A stretch of 64,000 nt of DNA from Microvirga rosea (GTDB taxonomy: Bacteria > Pseudomonadota > Alphaproteobacteria > Rhizobiales > Beijerinckiaceae): positions 402,221 to 466,220 of the forward strand of contig NZ_JAJDOP010000005.1 of NCBI RefSeq assembly GCF_020595095.1, written 5' to 3'. Both the position numbers and the translations under genes were made by a program. Of this stretch, positions 1-8,601 are shown piece after piece. Numbering within the stretch: position 1 is the stretch's first letter; every line of letters begins with the position of its first letter. A model generated the notes under the pieces. It saw only the letters and a list, made by a program, of their open reading frames with translations, did not search any database and had not been told where the DNA came from.

Positions 1-887
1 TAACAGCCGCTGCGCAGCACCACGCGCGAAGGTTTATCGAAGACAGGAAGGCTCAATGCCTTAGCGACCAGATCGAAATAGGCCGAGCCGCCGGCTGTGA
101 GCAGAATTTCCCGTCCACTGAACAGGCCATTCGCAGCGAAATTGCTAGCTGTCTTCGTCATGTAGGCAAGAAAGTCGGCGACGCGGCTCTCAATCTCGGC
201 CCGATCTGACCCACGGATACTGCCCTCAAAGCCCTCAATGCCGACGAGGGCTACCGCGTGCCGCATACCCATCAGACAGTCGGCGACGGCGCGCGCATCG
301 GCTTCAGTCCGGCAGCCGCTGCGGGCGAAGGGTGATCCGAGCTCGATCAGCACTTGGAAAGGCCTGTGACTGGGATGTTTAGCCGCGACCTGTTCGAGAA
401 GTTCGGCACCTTCGAGGGAGTCCACAAGGAAGTAGAAGTCGAAAGCCGGGTCCTCGATCTGCGCCTGGGCAATATAAGATAAGAAACTGGGATCGAGGAT
501 CTGGTTTGCCAGAAAAATGCGCGACACACCGTAGTGACGCGCCACCTGGACGTGGTGCTGCGTTGACAGTGTGATGCCCCAGCAGCCGTCATCGAGCTGC
601 TTGCGGAAGAGTTGCGGCGCCATCGTGGTCTTGCCATGCGGGCAGAGCGACACGCCGTAATGGGCTGTCACTGCCGCAATCCAACGACTGTTTTCTTCGA
701 TCGCTCCACGGTCGAGCACGGCAATCGGTGTCGGCAGGTCACGCCGTAAAATGTTCCAGCCCTGTTGGCCTATATCGGCAAGCGACATATCCGCGATCTT
801 TCCAGGCATTCCCTTCGTTCGGCTGTCGATCCGCACATCCGGCAGCAAAGGGATATGGAGTAATTTCGTCTGGGTACGTGCATTCAA
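1..887 (-). CDS. D-threonine aldolase / D-serine deaminase-like PLP enzyme (partial, 3' end outside window)
   Basis: The reading frame is open on the minus strand from about 905 to the left edge, so the C-terminus is missing. Its start region reads RIDSRTKGMPG, followed by GWNILRRDLPTPIAVLD and later PHGKTTMAP. That last segment carries the lysine expected to bind pyridoxal phosphate in the alanine-racemase-like barrel. The last visible residues are VVLRSGCY, the usual transition to the metal-binding C-terminal domain. Family members cleave D-threonine-type or deaminate D-amino acids. No ATG precedes the conserved RTKGMP segment, so I place the start at a TTG at 887; ATGs at 809 and 788 would cut that segment. 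The gene lies 587 bases downstream of the ABC importer on the same strand, which hints at D-amino acid or peptide catabolism. The exact substrate is unknown. Confidence 0.8.
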   Translation of the reverse strand, partial: MNARTQTKLLHIPLLPDVRIDSRTKGMPGKIADMSLADIGQQGWNILRRDLPTPIAVLDRGAIEENSRWIAAVTAHYGVSLCPHGKTTMAPQLFRKQLDDGCWGITLSTQHHVQVARHYGVSRIFLANQILDPSFLSYIAQAQIEDPAFDFYFLVDSLEGAELLEQVAAKHPSHRPFQVLIELGSPFARSGCRTEADARAVADCLMGMRHAVALVGIEGFEGSIRGSDRAEIESRVADFLAYMTKTASNFAANGLFSGREILLTAGGSAYFDLVAKALSLPVFDKPSRVVLRSGC

Positions 888-1473
888 CACCAGAATATTC
901 CTTTACGTTGGATCGAGAGGGCCCACGTGATGCGTATCGAACAGGCAGTATGCCTGTAATTGGCGGCTATGCTCAGTCAAGCCATTTGCGCTGCCCGGCA
1001 CAATGACGTTTAAAAATCCCTGCTGCTTCGTTCGGTTTCCAGCCAGAGTCTGTGACAATGCCGCATCACCTCCAGTGCCTGCCCGCGGCTGCGCAGCCGC
1101 GAAGATCTGCAATGGCCTCGACGAGTGGGATAGTACTGAGGTTCATTTCCCCATTGCACAGAAACAGAAACCGCTCCATCGAGAAACTGCGCGATCTCCA
1201 GGATGTCGGACGGATCGATTGCCTTGCCGCTCCGAGCCCAGAGCACCGCACACCAATTGCAGCCCAGGGCTCAGTCCACACCCACCCTTGCGGAATCGAT
1301 GTCGTTGAACGTCGGACTGCGATCGACAAGCATGCAAATATGGTCGAGTTCCCGGCGCGAGCGGGCGTCCCAGCACCATGTGAACGGACTGAGGCCTTGC
1401 ACGCGGGCAGAGACTGTCTAGCGCACCTGTGACTTTCCATCCTATTTTGATCAACCTGGATTGGACGAGATGC
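888..1473. other. Intergenic stretch with decayed minus-strand coding sequence
   Basis: No intact gene is visible between the partial aldolase and the ABC ATPase. One minus-strand frame has protein-like composition (GLSPFTWCWDARSRREL, then after an in-frame stop near 1275 DPSDILEIAQFLDGAV) but is interrupted, and neighbouring frames are also partly open. I read this as the remains of a gene once in the same transcription unit. I could not recognise the family. Confidence 0.4.
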
Positions 1474-3306
1474 CTAAGAAAGTACGTAGTGCTCGTCTCC
1501 CACCTGTACGTATTCGCGAACAGGCGGCTTATAGCCGACGCTCCTAATCGGGCTTTTGAACTCGGTAACGCCCTGGGGCGAGCTCTTCAGTCTAACGCTC
1601 GGATCAGGAACCGGGACAGCTGACAGGAGCTTTCGGGTGTAAGGGTGCCGCGGATTGCTGAAGATCGCCCTACGTGGCCCGATTTCGACGATTTCCCCTA
1701 GATACATGACGGCAACGCGATGGCTGACGCGCTCCACCACCGCCATGTCGTGGGAGATGAACAGATAGGCGAGCCCAAGCTTCTCCTGCAGTTCCAGCAT
1801 AAGATTAATGATCTGCGCCTTAATCGAAACATCAAGAGCCGAAACGGATTCATCGGCGACGATCAGCTTCGGTTCAAGCGCGAGCGCTCTTGCGATGCAG
1901 ATGCGCTGCCGCTGTCCGCCAGAAAACTCATGAGGGAACCGGTTGAACGTTTCGCGCTTCAATCCTACGATCTCTAAAAGATCCACAGCGCGGTCATGAG
2001 CCTGCGTTCTACTAACCCTGCCGTGGATGATCATCGGCTCCATGATCGCTGAACCTATCCGCATGCTTGGATTGAGACTGGCGAAGGGATCTTGGAAGAT
2101 CATCTGGATATTGCGCCGATGATCTCGGAGTTGTGCTCCGCTAATGCTGCCGATATCCTGGCCGTCCAGTCTGATCTCCCCGGCGGTCGGCTCGATCAGC
2201 CGCATAATCGAACGCCCGGTGGTCGATTTGCCGCAGCCGGATTCTCCGACCAACGACAGTGTCTCGCCCACCTTGATGTCGAAGCTGACGTCCTCCACGG
2301 CATGGACCCGGCCGCTCAGCCGACCGAAGAGGCCCGTCCTAACGTCAAAACGCGCCGTCAAGTTCTTGACTACCAGAAGCGGTTCCGATCGGGTGTCGAC
2401 AGTCAACGCCCCCGGCGGGGCAGGCTGCGGATTGCCTGTCACCGGATCGACGATGGGATAGCGGCGCGGATTGGCTTCGTCCGCCATCGAACCGAGTACC
2501 GGAACCGCGGAAAGCAAAGCTCGGGTATAGGGTCTTGCTGGTGCTCGGAAGATCTCCGGCGTAGCGCCTTCCTCGACGATGTCACCTCGATACATCACGA
2601 CCGTCCTGTCGGCGATCTGGGCGACCACACCCATGTCATGCGTAATGAAGAGGACCGCCATATCGCCATCGGCCTGCAGATCCTTGATCAAGTCGAGTAT
2701 TTGCGCCTGAACCGTCACGTCGAGCGCCGTCGTCGGCTCATCGGCAATCAGCAGTTTCGGCCGGCAGGCAAGTGCCATGGCGATCATCACGCGTTGCCGC
2801 ATGCCGCCTGAGAAATTGTGGGGATATTGCGTGAGACGGGAGCGCGCGTCAGGAATCCTGACCTGTTCCAGAAGGCGCTCGGCCTCACGTAGCGCTTCCT
2901 TTTCGCTGACACCGCGATGCTTGACCAGCACTTCGGAAATCTGTCGCCCGATCGTTAGCACGGGGTTGAGGCTTGTCATCGGTTCTTGGAAGATCATGGC
3001 AATCTTGTTGCCACGCAACTCACACATTCGTCGTTCCGGGAGGGTCAGCAGGCTCTGCCCGCCGAGGAAGATCTCTCCTTCGACGCGCGATACTTTCGCG
3101 TCGAGAAGGCCAGCAATGGAGAGCGCGGTCACGCTCTTACCCGAACCTGACTCCCCGACCAACGCGACGATCTCGCCCGGACTGATATTGAAGGAAATCT
3201 GCTGTACGGCAGGGGTCCAGATGCCATCTCTGCGAAACGATATCGTCAGGTCGCGTATCGAGAGCGTCGGCTGTAGCTGTGCGTTTGCTTCATGAGTTGC
3301 GTGCAT
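1474..3306 (-). CDS. Dipeptide/oligopeptide ABC importer, fused double ATP-binding subunit
   Basis: The 610-residue protein contains two complete ABC ATPase domains in one chain and so replaces the separate DppD and DppF subunits. Half one has Walker A GESGSGKS at residues 51-58, the signature FSGGMRQR and Walker B LLIADEPTTALD. Half two has GESGCGKSTT, FSGGQRQR and LIVADESVSALD, where Ser replaces the usual Pro after the catalytic Glu. A C-terminal oligopeptide-transporter segment follows each half. Fused forms like this occur in GsiA-type systems. It is the last gene of the run substrate-binding protein, two permeases, ATPase, and starts 4 bases after the preceding permease stops. It powers uptake of a peptide-like or amide substrate across the inner membrane. 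The substrate cannot be read from the sequence. Confidence 0.93.
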   Translation of the reverse strand: MHATHEANAQLQPTLSIRDLTISFRRDGIWTPAVQQISFNISPGEIVALVGESGSGKSVTALSIAGLLDAKVSRVEGEIFLGGQSLLTLPERRMCELRGNKIAMIFQEPMTSLNPVLTIGRQISEVLVKHRGVSEKEALREAERLLEQVRIPDARSRLTQYPHNFSGGMRQRVMIAMALACRPKLLIADEPTTALDVTVQAQILDLIKDLQADGDMAVLFITHDMGVVAQIADRTVVMYRGDIVEEGATPEIFRAPARPYTRALLSAVPVLGSMADEANPRRYPIVDPVTGNPQPAPPGALTVDTRSEPLLVVKNLTARFDVRTGLFGRLSGRVHAVEDVSFDIKVGETLSLVGESGCGKSTTGRSIMRLIEPTAGEIRLDGQDIGSISGAQLRDHRRNIQMIFQDPFASLNPSMRIGSAIMEPMIIHGRVSRTQAHDRAVDLLEIVGLKRETFNRFPHEFSGGQRQRICIARALALEPKLIVADESVSALDVSIKAQIINLMLELQEKLGLAYLFISHDMAVVERVSHRVAVMYLGEIVEIGPRRAIFSNPRHPYTRKLLSAVPVPDPSVRLKSSPQGVTEFKSPIRSVGYKPPVREYVQVGDEHYVLS

Positions 3307-3310
3307 GACT

Positions 3311-4195
3311 TCAGCTTTTGCCTAAACCGCGCGGGTCGAAGATATCGCTGAGGCCGTCGCCCAGCATGTTGACCGCCAATACCGTCACGGACAGCGCTGC
3401 CGCCGGTAGGAACACCATGGCCGGATGTATCTGCCAGAGCATTCTGCCTTCCGCTAGGATGTTGCCCCAGCTTGGAGTGATGGGCGGGGTGCCCGCGCCG
3501 ATGAATGATAGGGCGGCTTCCGCCAGCATGGCCGAGGCGCATATGAAGGTCGCCTGCACGACGATGGGGCCGATAGCATTGGGCAGGATGTGCCGGAAGA
3601 CAACGCGCAATGGCCCTGCACCCATCGAAATCGCCGCCTCTATATAAGGCTGCTCGCGAAGCGTCAGGACCACACCCCGTACGAGACGGCTGACCCGGGG
3701 AATTTCAGCGATCGAGATGGCAATGATCACGTTCTGAATCGAGCCGCGGGTTAAGGCGACCAGCGCGATAGCCAGCATGATCGGCGGGATGGACATGAAA
3801 CCGTCCATCACCCGCATTAACGGCCCGTCCAGGGGGCGTATGAATCCTGCGAAAAGCCCGATGAGGCCGCCGATCATGGATGCCAGAAACGCAACGGAGA
3901 ACCCGACGAGCAGAGACACTCGCCCCCCGTATACGACTCGCGAATATAGGTCGCGTCCATGCATATCCGTGCCGAACCAGTGCTTCTCGGACATGCCTTG
4001 CAGTCGATCCATAGGTTCGACCGAGAGAGGGTCGGAGGTCCACAGCAGGGGGGCAAGAAGACTGATCGTCAGGAAGATGAACAGGATGCTTCCGCCCACT
4101 ACGGCGCCGGAATGACGAAGGAACGTACGGCGCGCGCGTCTTCCACCTGTTTCCGTGACCGGAAGGACAGATAAATGATCGTTTGCCCCAACCAT
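3311..4195 (-). CDS. ABC importer permease, DppC type
   Basis: This is a 294-residue inner-membrane permease of the peptide/nickel family. A first membrane segment near residues 28-50 is followed by the periplasmic segment GTDMHGRDLYSRVVYGGRVSL, typical of DppC/OppC. The remaining helices hold the cytoplasmic coupling motif around EAAISMGAGPLRVVFRHILPN. Its ATG shares one base with the stop codon of the upstream DppB-type gene (TAATG), so the two are translationally coupled. The length is normal for the family. It forms the heterodimeric channel with the 4195-5136 product. Confidence 0.93.
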   Translation of the reverse strand: MVGANDHLSVLPVTETGGRRARRTFLRHSGAVVGGSILFIFLTISLLAPLLWTSDPLSVEPMDRLQGMSEKHWFGTDMHGRDLYSRVVYGGRVSLLVGFSVAFLASMIGGLIGLFAGFIRPLDGPLMRVMDGFMSIPPIMLAIALVALTRGSIQNVIIAISIAEIPRVSRLVRGVVLTLREQPYIEAAISMGAGPLRVVFRHILPNAIGPIVVQATFICASAMLAEAALSFIGAGTPPITPSWGNILAEGRMLWQIHPAMVFLPAAALSVTVLAVNMLGDGLSDIFDPRGLGKS

Positions 4196-5136
4196 TAGTA
4201 TCGTACCCTTGGATCGAAGAACGTGTAGGTGATATCAACCAGCAGATTGACGATCAGATAGTTCAGGCTGAAGAGAAGGATGAGGCTTTGAATGACAGGG
4301 TAGTCGCGGCGGAGGATGGCATCGGCAGTCATGCGGCCTAATCCTGGCAAGGCAAACACGCTTTCGGTAACCACCGCGCCACTGATCAGCCCTGCAATGC
4401 CTAGGCCAACGACGGTCGTTATCGGCACCGCGGCGTTCTTTAAGGCATGCCGGAACAGTATTTCCCCTTGCCCGAGACCCTTGGCCTTGGCGGTACGGAC
4501 ATAATCCTGCGACAGGACCTGCAGCATCGCCGCCCTCGTCATGCGGGCCAGCAGGCCAATAAATGCTGATCCGAGCGCTATCGAAGGAAGGATGAGATGA
4601 CGCATCCAATTCCAAAGCCCGCTAGACAAGGGAGCGTAACCCTGCACGGGAAGCCACTTGAGCTTGAGCCCAAAGAAATATGCCAGCAGGTAACCCACGA
4701 CGAAGACAGGAATAGAAAATCCGAGCGTGGAAAACACCATCAGACCCCGATCGACCCGGGAGTTCTGCTTCCAAGCCGCAACGATGCCGAGCGGTATAGC
4801 GACCAAAGTGGACAGGGTCATGGACACCACCATCAAGGACAGCGTCGGACCAAACCGCAGGCCGATCTGTTGTAGAATGGGCTGTCCCGTATAAATGGAA
4901 TTACCCAGATCGCCTTGCACGATCTGGAGCAGCCAATCGCTAAAACGAACCAGGTAAGGCTCGTCAAGCTTTAGCGACTGGCGGATGCGCGCGACCATCT
5001 CAGGCGTGGCCTGGTCGCCCGCGATGATAGCCGCGGGGTCGCCAGGGGTCAGATAGAGTAGACTGAACACGAATATCGCGACCATCAATATGACGAAGAT
5101 GGACGCAATCAGGCGACGCCCGAGATAGGTTAGCAT
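4195..5136 (-). CDS. ABC importer permease, DppB type
   Basis: This 313-residue integral membrane protein begins with the family's MLTYLGRRLIASIFVILMV helix. It carries the DppB-type segment LTPGDPAAIIAGDQATPE and the coupling motif YVRTAKAKGLGQGEILFRHALKN. It ends in FFDPRVRY, the usual C-terminus of the family. It follows the substrate-binding protein by 25 bases and overlaps the next permease by one base, so it is the second gene of a four-gene import operon. It should form half of the transmembrane channel. Confidence 0.93.
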   Translation of the reverse strand: MLTYLGRRLIASIFVILMVAIFVFSLLYLTPGDPAAIIAGDQATPEMVARIRQSLKLDEPYLVRFSDWLLQIVQGDLGNSIYTGQPILQQIGLRFGPTLSLMVVSMTLSTLVAIPLGIVAAWKQNSRVDRGLMVFSTLGFSIPVFVVGYLLAYFFGLKLKWLPVQGYAPLSSGLWNWMRHLILPSIALGSAFIGLLARMTRAAMLQVLSQDYVRTAKAKGLGQGEILFRHALKNAAVPITTVVGLGIAGLISGAVVTESVFALPGLGRMTADAILRRDYPVIQSLILLFSLNYLIVNLLVDITYTFFDPRVRY

Positions 5137-5161
5137 TCAGCAAGCCTCGTCGATGATATGG

Positions 5162-6742
5162 TCAGGAGACGGAGACGTTGTAGAAGCGCGGAAATTCGGA
5201 GGGGAAACCTCTAACCTTTTTTGAGATTGCGACGAACCCGCCAGGGCTTCCAAGCGGTATGTAGGGAAGTTCTTCGAAGGCTGTCGCCTGCATTTCGCGC
5301 GCCACCGCCTTGCGGGCGTCGTCGTCGGGAGCATAGATCCATTTGTCGCGAAGATCTTCCAGCTTCTGTGAGGTCGGCCAGCCGACATAGGCTTTCTCGC
5401 CATTGCCACGGATGGCGATATTCGCAACCGGATCGAAGGCCATCATCTCATTGAGGCCAGTCACAAATATATTCCAGCCGCCCTGTTGAACCGGTCCCTT
5501 GTTGGTTCGACGCTGCACGAGCGTGCCCCAATCCATTGTCTGCATATCGACCTTGAAGCCGATCCTTTCCAGCATCTTGCCGATAACAAGCGAAGCACCG
5601 TGCAGATGCGCCTGGTCCACGGGATCGAGAATTACTATCGGCCTGCCATCATAGGAAGATGCCGCGAGCAGCTTGCGCGCCTTTTCGAGATCTGGAGGCC
5701 CTTTCAGCGGATCCATGCCTGCCGAGTTGGCCATGGGAGACATTGGGTGGAAGAAGCCGACGCCGGTCACCCAGCGAGAAGGGTCAGCGCCGCGCATGCC
5801 GATCATCACATCGGCCTGGTTAATTGCCGGCAACACTGCCTGACGAATCTTTGGATCGTTGAATGGTGGCTGAAGCTGGTTGAACCGCAATATGGTCGTC
5901 GGGGAAATCTTGCCGACCTCGACACGAACCGTCCCGCTCGTCTCTAGTGCCTGGATGAAATCGGGCTGTGCATTGTGCCAGACATCGACTTCTCCAGCCA
6001 TGATCGCAGAGGCCGCCGTGGCGGAGTCGGGGATGATCGACCATTCCACCCGGTCGACTAGGGCCTCCTTCCGCCCCGCGGTGAAGCTTCCCGCTTCGCT
6101 TCTTGGCTTGTAGCGGTCGAACCTCTCGTAAACAACACGCGAGCCGCTCACCCATTCGTTTTTGACAAAGCGGAACGGGCCACTGCCAATGACCTCCGCT
6201 ACCTGTTTGGACGGCTCCGTCAGCGCCAGCCGCTCCGGCATGATCGGCAGCATTGGCGTCGGCTTTCCGAGGGCATTCGGCAGCATGGGGAACGGTCGTT
6301 TCAGTCTAAAGACAATTGTATCGTCGCTTGGCGCGCTGAGTTCTTGAACGATCGAGAACAGAGTCTGGCCGAAGGCATCGCCCTTGCTCCAGCGGTTGAT
6401 GCTCGCTACGACATCGCGGCCGCGTACCGGCTCGCCATCATGGAAAAGAAGACCTTCACGCAGCTTGATCGTCCAAGTCAGCCCATCGGCACTAACCTCG
6501 TGGCCCTGAGCCATCTGCGGCTGGATCTTGAAGTTTTCATCCATGCCGTAAAGGGTGTCGAAGACAGCGTAGCCGTGGTGCTGCGCGACACCCACTGGCG
6601 AAAAGACCGGGTCGAGAACCGGCAAATCCGATTCCGGGATAAATCGCAGCACCTCTCCGCCCTTCGCTCGCGCAATATACGGGGCCGCCAGAAATACGGT
6701 ACCGGCTGCCGATGCCTGAAGAAATGTGCGTCGCGAAATCAT
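5162..6742 (-). CDS. ABC importer substrate-binding protein, family 5 (DppA-like)
   Basis: I start the protein at MISRRTFLQASAAGTVFLAA rather than at the upstream in-frame ATG at 6802. The chosen ATG has a strong AGGGAGG ribosome site, and the N-terminus is a twin-arginine (RRTF) signal with cleavage after about ARA. The mature part has the family 5 features LDPVFSPVGVAQHHGYAVFDTLYG and WTIKLREGLLFHDGEPV. The length of 526 residues is normal. Tat export of such binding proteins is common in alphaproteobacteria and suggests folding before export. It is the first gene of the import operon. A 21-bp site shared with the divergent SDR promoter lies about 70 bases upstream. The ligand is unknown; peptides, opines and amides are all possible for the family. 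Confidence 0.92.
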   Translation of the reverse strand: MISRRTFLQASAAGTVFLAAPYIARAKGGEVLRFIPESDLPVLDPVFSPVGVAQHHGYAVFDTLYGMDENFKIQPQMAQGHEVSADGLTWTIKLREGLLFHDGEPVRGRDVVASINRWSKGDAFGQTLFSIVQELSAPSDDTIVFRLKRPFPMLPNALGKPTPMLPIMPERLALTEPSKQVAEVIGSGPFRFVKNEWVSGSRVVYERFDRYKPRSEAGSFTAGRKEALVDRVEWSIIPDSATAASAIMAGEVDVWHNAQPDFIQALETSGTVRVEVGKISPTTILRFNQLQPPFNDPKIRQAVLPAINQADVMIGMRGADPSRWVTGVGFFHPMSPMANSAGMDPLKGPPDLEKARKLLAASSYDGRPIVILDPVDQAHLHGASLVIGKMLERIGFKVDMQTMDWGTLVQRRTNKGPVQQGGWNIFVTGLNEMMAFDPVANIAIRGNGEKAYVGWPTSQKLEDLRDKWIYAPDDDARKAVAREMQATAFEELPYIPLGSPGGFVAISKKVRGFPSEFPRFYNVSVS

Positions 6743-6812
6743 AGTTTCCTCCCTTGAGATCCGACCGCTCCGCTGGAATCGAAGGCCCTCCCCCTGGGCC
6801 AAAGACTGCCAC

Positions 6813-6833
6813 GGTTAATTTCTCATACCATAT
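6813..6833 (-). promoter_or_regulatory. Putative operator, copy 1 (upstream of importer operon)
   Basis: Read on the minus strand this 21-bp site has the core GGTATGAGAAATTAACC preceded by ATAT. It matches 19 of 21 positions of the site at 7724-7744. It lies 70 bases upstream of the substrate-binding protein start. It is a likely binding site for the GntR/FadR-type regulator encoded at 6883-7626. Confidence 0.6.
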
Positions 6834-6882
6834 ATTTTTTTGCTGGTCGATTGATTTTGCTCTGAAGCCGCGCAACGCCTGA

Positions 6883-7626
6883 CTATTCGGAAGCACCATG
6901 GCGGATAAAATTCACATCGCCAGTTGCATTTCCGATCAGTGTCATCGCCGCAGCGCGGGCAAGATCCGGCTTTCGCTCGATAATTGCACGGGCGAGGTCT
7001 CCATGCTCGACGATCGCCCGAGGTCTATGCTGCCCTTGTGCCGCTATCTCGAACATCTGACGAAGGCCAAAGCTGAACAATTGTCCAATGGGCCAAAAGA
7101 ACTCGTTATGCGTGGAAAGATAGATCTGCTTATGAAAAAGCAGATCGGCTTCCACCCAGCGGGCATTATCGTCACCGGCATCGATCATCGCCTGGAAGAT
7201 CGTAGACAATTGTTCCCGGTCCTGATCGGTGCTCTCAAGGGCCGCCAGAGCCGCCGCTGCGGGCTCTGTAGCCTGGCGTAATTGGAACATTTTCTTGAGG
7301 TATGTATCGGTATCCGTGGTTTCGACCCGCCATTTGAGAATGTCCGGATCGAGATGGTTCCAGTCCTCGATCAACCTGACCTGCGTGCCCCGTTTTGGGC
7401 GGGCATCAATCAACCCCTTGGCTGCTAGACTGCGAACAGCCTCCCTCATCGCTGTCCGACTAATGCCAAGCATCTCACACAACTGAGCTTCGGCAGGCAG
7501 AATCGTGCCGGGTGGAAAGTCTCCACGTACGATAGCCAAGCCGAGCTGATCTGTGACACGCACATGCAATTTGAGGCTGGATGCGGAGAGAATGGGCCTG
7601 ATCTTTTCGATCGATATATCGTTCAT
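6883..7626 (-). CDS. GntR-family transcriptional regulator, FadR (FCD) subfamily
   Basis: The N-terminal winged helix (VTDQLGLAIVRGDFPPGTILPAEAQLCEMLGISRTAMREAVRSLAAKGLI) is followed by an all-helical FCD ligand domain. The FCD part contains the expected acidic and histidine metal-ligand positions around EADLLFHKQIY and VEHGDLARAI. I prefer the start MNDISIEKIRP at 7626; ATGs at 7692 and 7749 are possible but would add an unusual 22-41 residue leader and run into the putative operator region. It lies between the importer operon and the divergent SDR gene, which both carry the same 21-bp upstream site. It therefore probably represses both and is released by a substrate or intermediate of the pathway. 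Confidence 0.9.
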   Translation of the reverse strand: MNDISIEKIRPILSASSLKLHVRVTDQLGLAIVRGDFPPGTILPAEAQLCEMLGISRTAMREAVRSLAAKGLIDARPKRGTQVRLIEDWNHLDPDILKWRVETTDTDTYLKKMFQLRQATEPAAAALAALESTDQDREQLSTIFQAMIDAGDDNARWVEADLLFHKQIYLSTHNEFFWPIGQLFSFGLRQMFEIAAQGQHRPRAIVEHGDLARAIIERKPDLARAAAMTLIGNATGDVNFIRHGASE

Positions 7627-7723
7627 TTGTATACCCGCGCGAGGAAAAGTCGCTGCTTCCGTGAGCTTACCTGAAGGGTCGTTGAGCGTCATCCAAAGGT
7701 AGAGCCCCCTTGACGTAAAATTC

Positions 7724-7744
7724 ATATTGTATGAGATATTAACC
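7724..7744 (+). promoter_or_regulatory. Putative operator, copy 2 (upstream of SDR/hydrolase pair)
   Basis: This site has ATAT followed by TGTATGAGATATTAACC and is 19/21 identical to copy 1. It has the same orientation relative to the gene it precedes and nearly the same distance (72 bases to the SDR ATG). It lies in the divergent region between the regulator and the SDR gene, where it could also serve autoregulation. A TTGACG hexamer at 7710-7715 could be part of the promoter. Confidence 0.6.
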
Positions 7745-7816
7745 CACACACTCGGCTGACACTACTCAATTGAGCTGCGGATCGAGCTTGCTGACGCAGC
7801 AAGGAGACAAGCGGAA

Positions 7817-8560
7817 ATGGATCTCAAAGAGAAGGTTGCCGTCGTGACCGGAGGCACACGCGGTATTGGCCTGGCCATTGCAGACGCCATCCTTGCCGCC
7901 GGGGGGACCGTAGTCATCAATGGACGGTCCAGCACAGATGAGGCTCTCGCCTTGATCGAGCGCTATGGTCGCCAAAGGGTTGTACTGGAAACCGGCGACG
8001 TATCGATCCCTGCCGATGCGACCGGCCTGATCGAGCGTGCAACCCAGCACTTCGGCCAACTGGACATTCTCGTGCACGCGGCCGGTGGTCCAGCGCCGGG
8101 AAAGGTGCTCGATCTGTCCGCCGAAAGTTGGCAGGCAGCTTTCGATATCCATATTCATCCGGTTTTCTTTCTCTTCCGAGCTGCCCACAAGGCTTTGGCG
8201 CTTCGCGGCGGAGCCGTACTGTTGATTTCCTCAGTCGCGGGTCTGCGGGGGTGTCCGGGAACGGTAGCCTACCAGACAGTCAAAGGAGCGCTCATTCCGA
8301 TGGCTCGGGCACTGGCGATGGATCACGGCCACGAGAATATCCGCGTGAACGTGCTTGCGCCCGGAATTATCCGTACACGGTTTCATGACGCCATGACTGA
8401 CGAGGCGAAGCGGCATAACATCGCCAATCGGATACCGCTCCGGCGAGAAGGTCAGGTCGGAGATGTTGCCAGCGCCGCGATAGAACTCTTGTGTAATGAC
8501 TTCATCACTGGAGAATACCTGACGATCGACGGTGGCATGTCGATGCGCGTCACGGCCTGA
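7817..8560 (+). CDS. SDR-family NAD(P)-dependent oxidoreductase
   Basis: This is a classical short-chain dehydrogenase of 247 residues. The cofactor motif TGGTRGIG is at residues 11-18, ISS provides the catalytic serine, and YQTVK supplies the Tyr-x3-Lys pair. The C-terminus has the usual ITGEYLTIDGG. The usual NNAG is changed to HAAG, so one structural Asn position is replaced. An AGGAG ribosome site precedes the ATG. The gene is followed after 41 bases by a carbon-nitrogen hydrolase and is probably co-transcribed with it. It likely oxidises or reduces a hydroxy/keto group in the breakdown of the imported compound; the substrate is unknown. Confidence 0.92.
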   Translation: MDLKEKVAVVTGGTRGIGLAIADAILAAGGTVVINGRSSTDEALALIERYGRQRVVLETGDVSIPADATGLIERATQHFGQLDILVHAAGGPAPGKVLDLSAESWQAAFDIHIHPVFFLFRAAHKALALRGGAVLLISSVAGLRGCPGTVAYQTVKGALIPMARALAMDHGHENIRVNVLAPGIIRTRFHDAMTDEAKRHNIANRIPLRREGQVGDVASAAIELLCNDFITGEYLTIDGGMSMRVTA

Positions 8561-8601
8561 AGACAGTTGCAAGATTATCTCGAGAGAGCGGAACCAATTC
8601 A

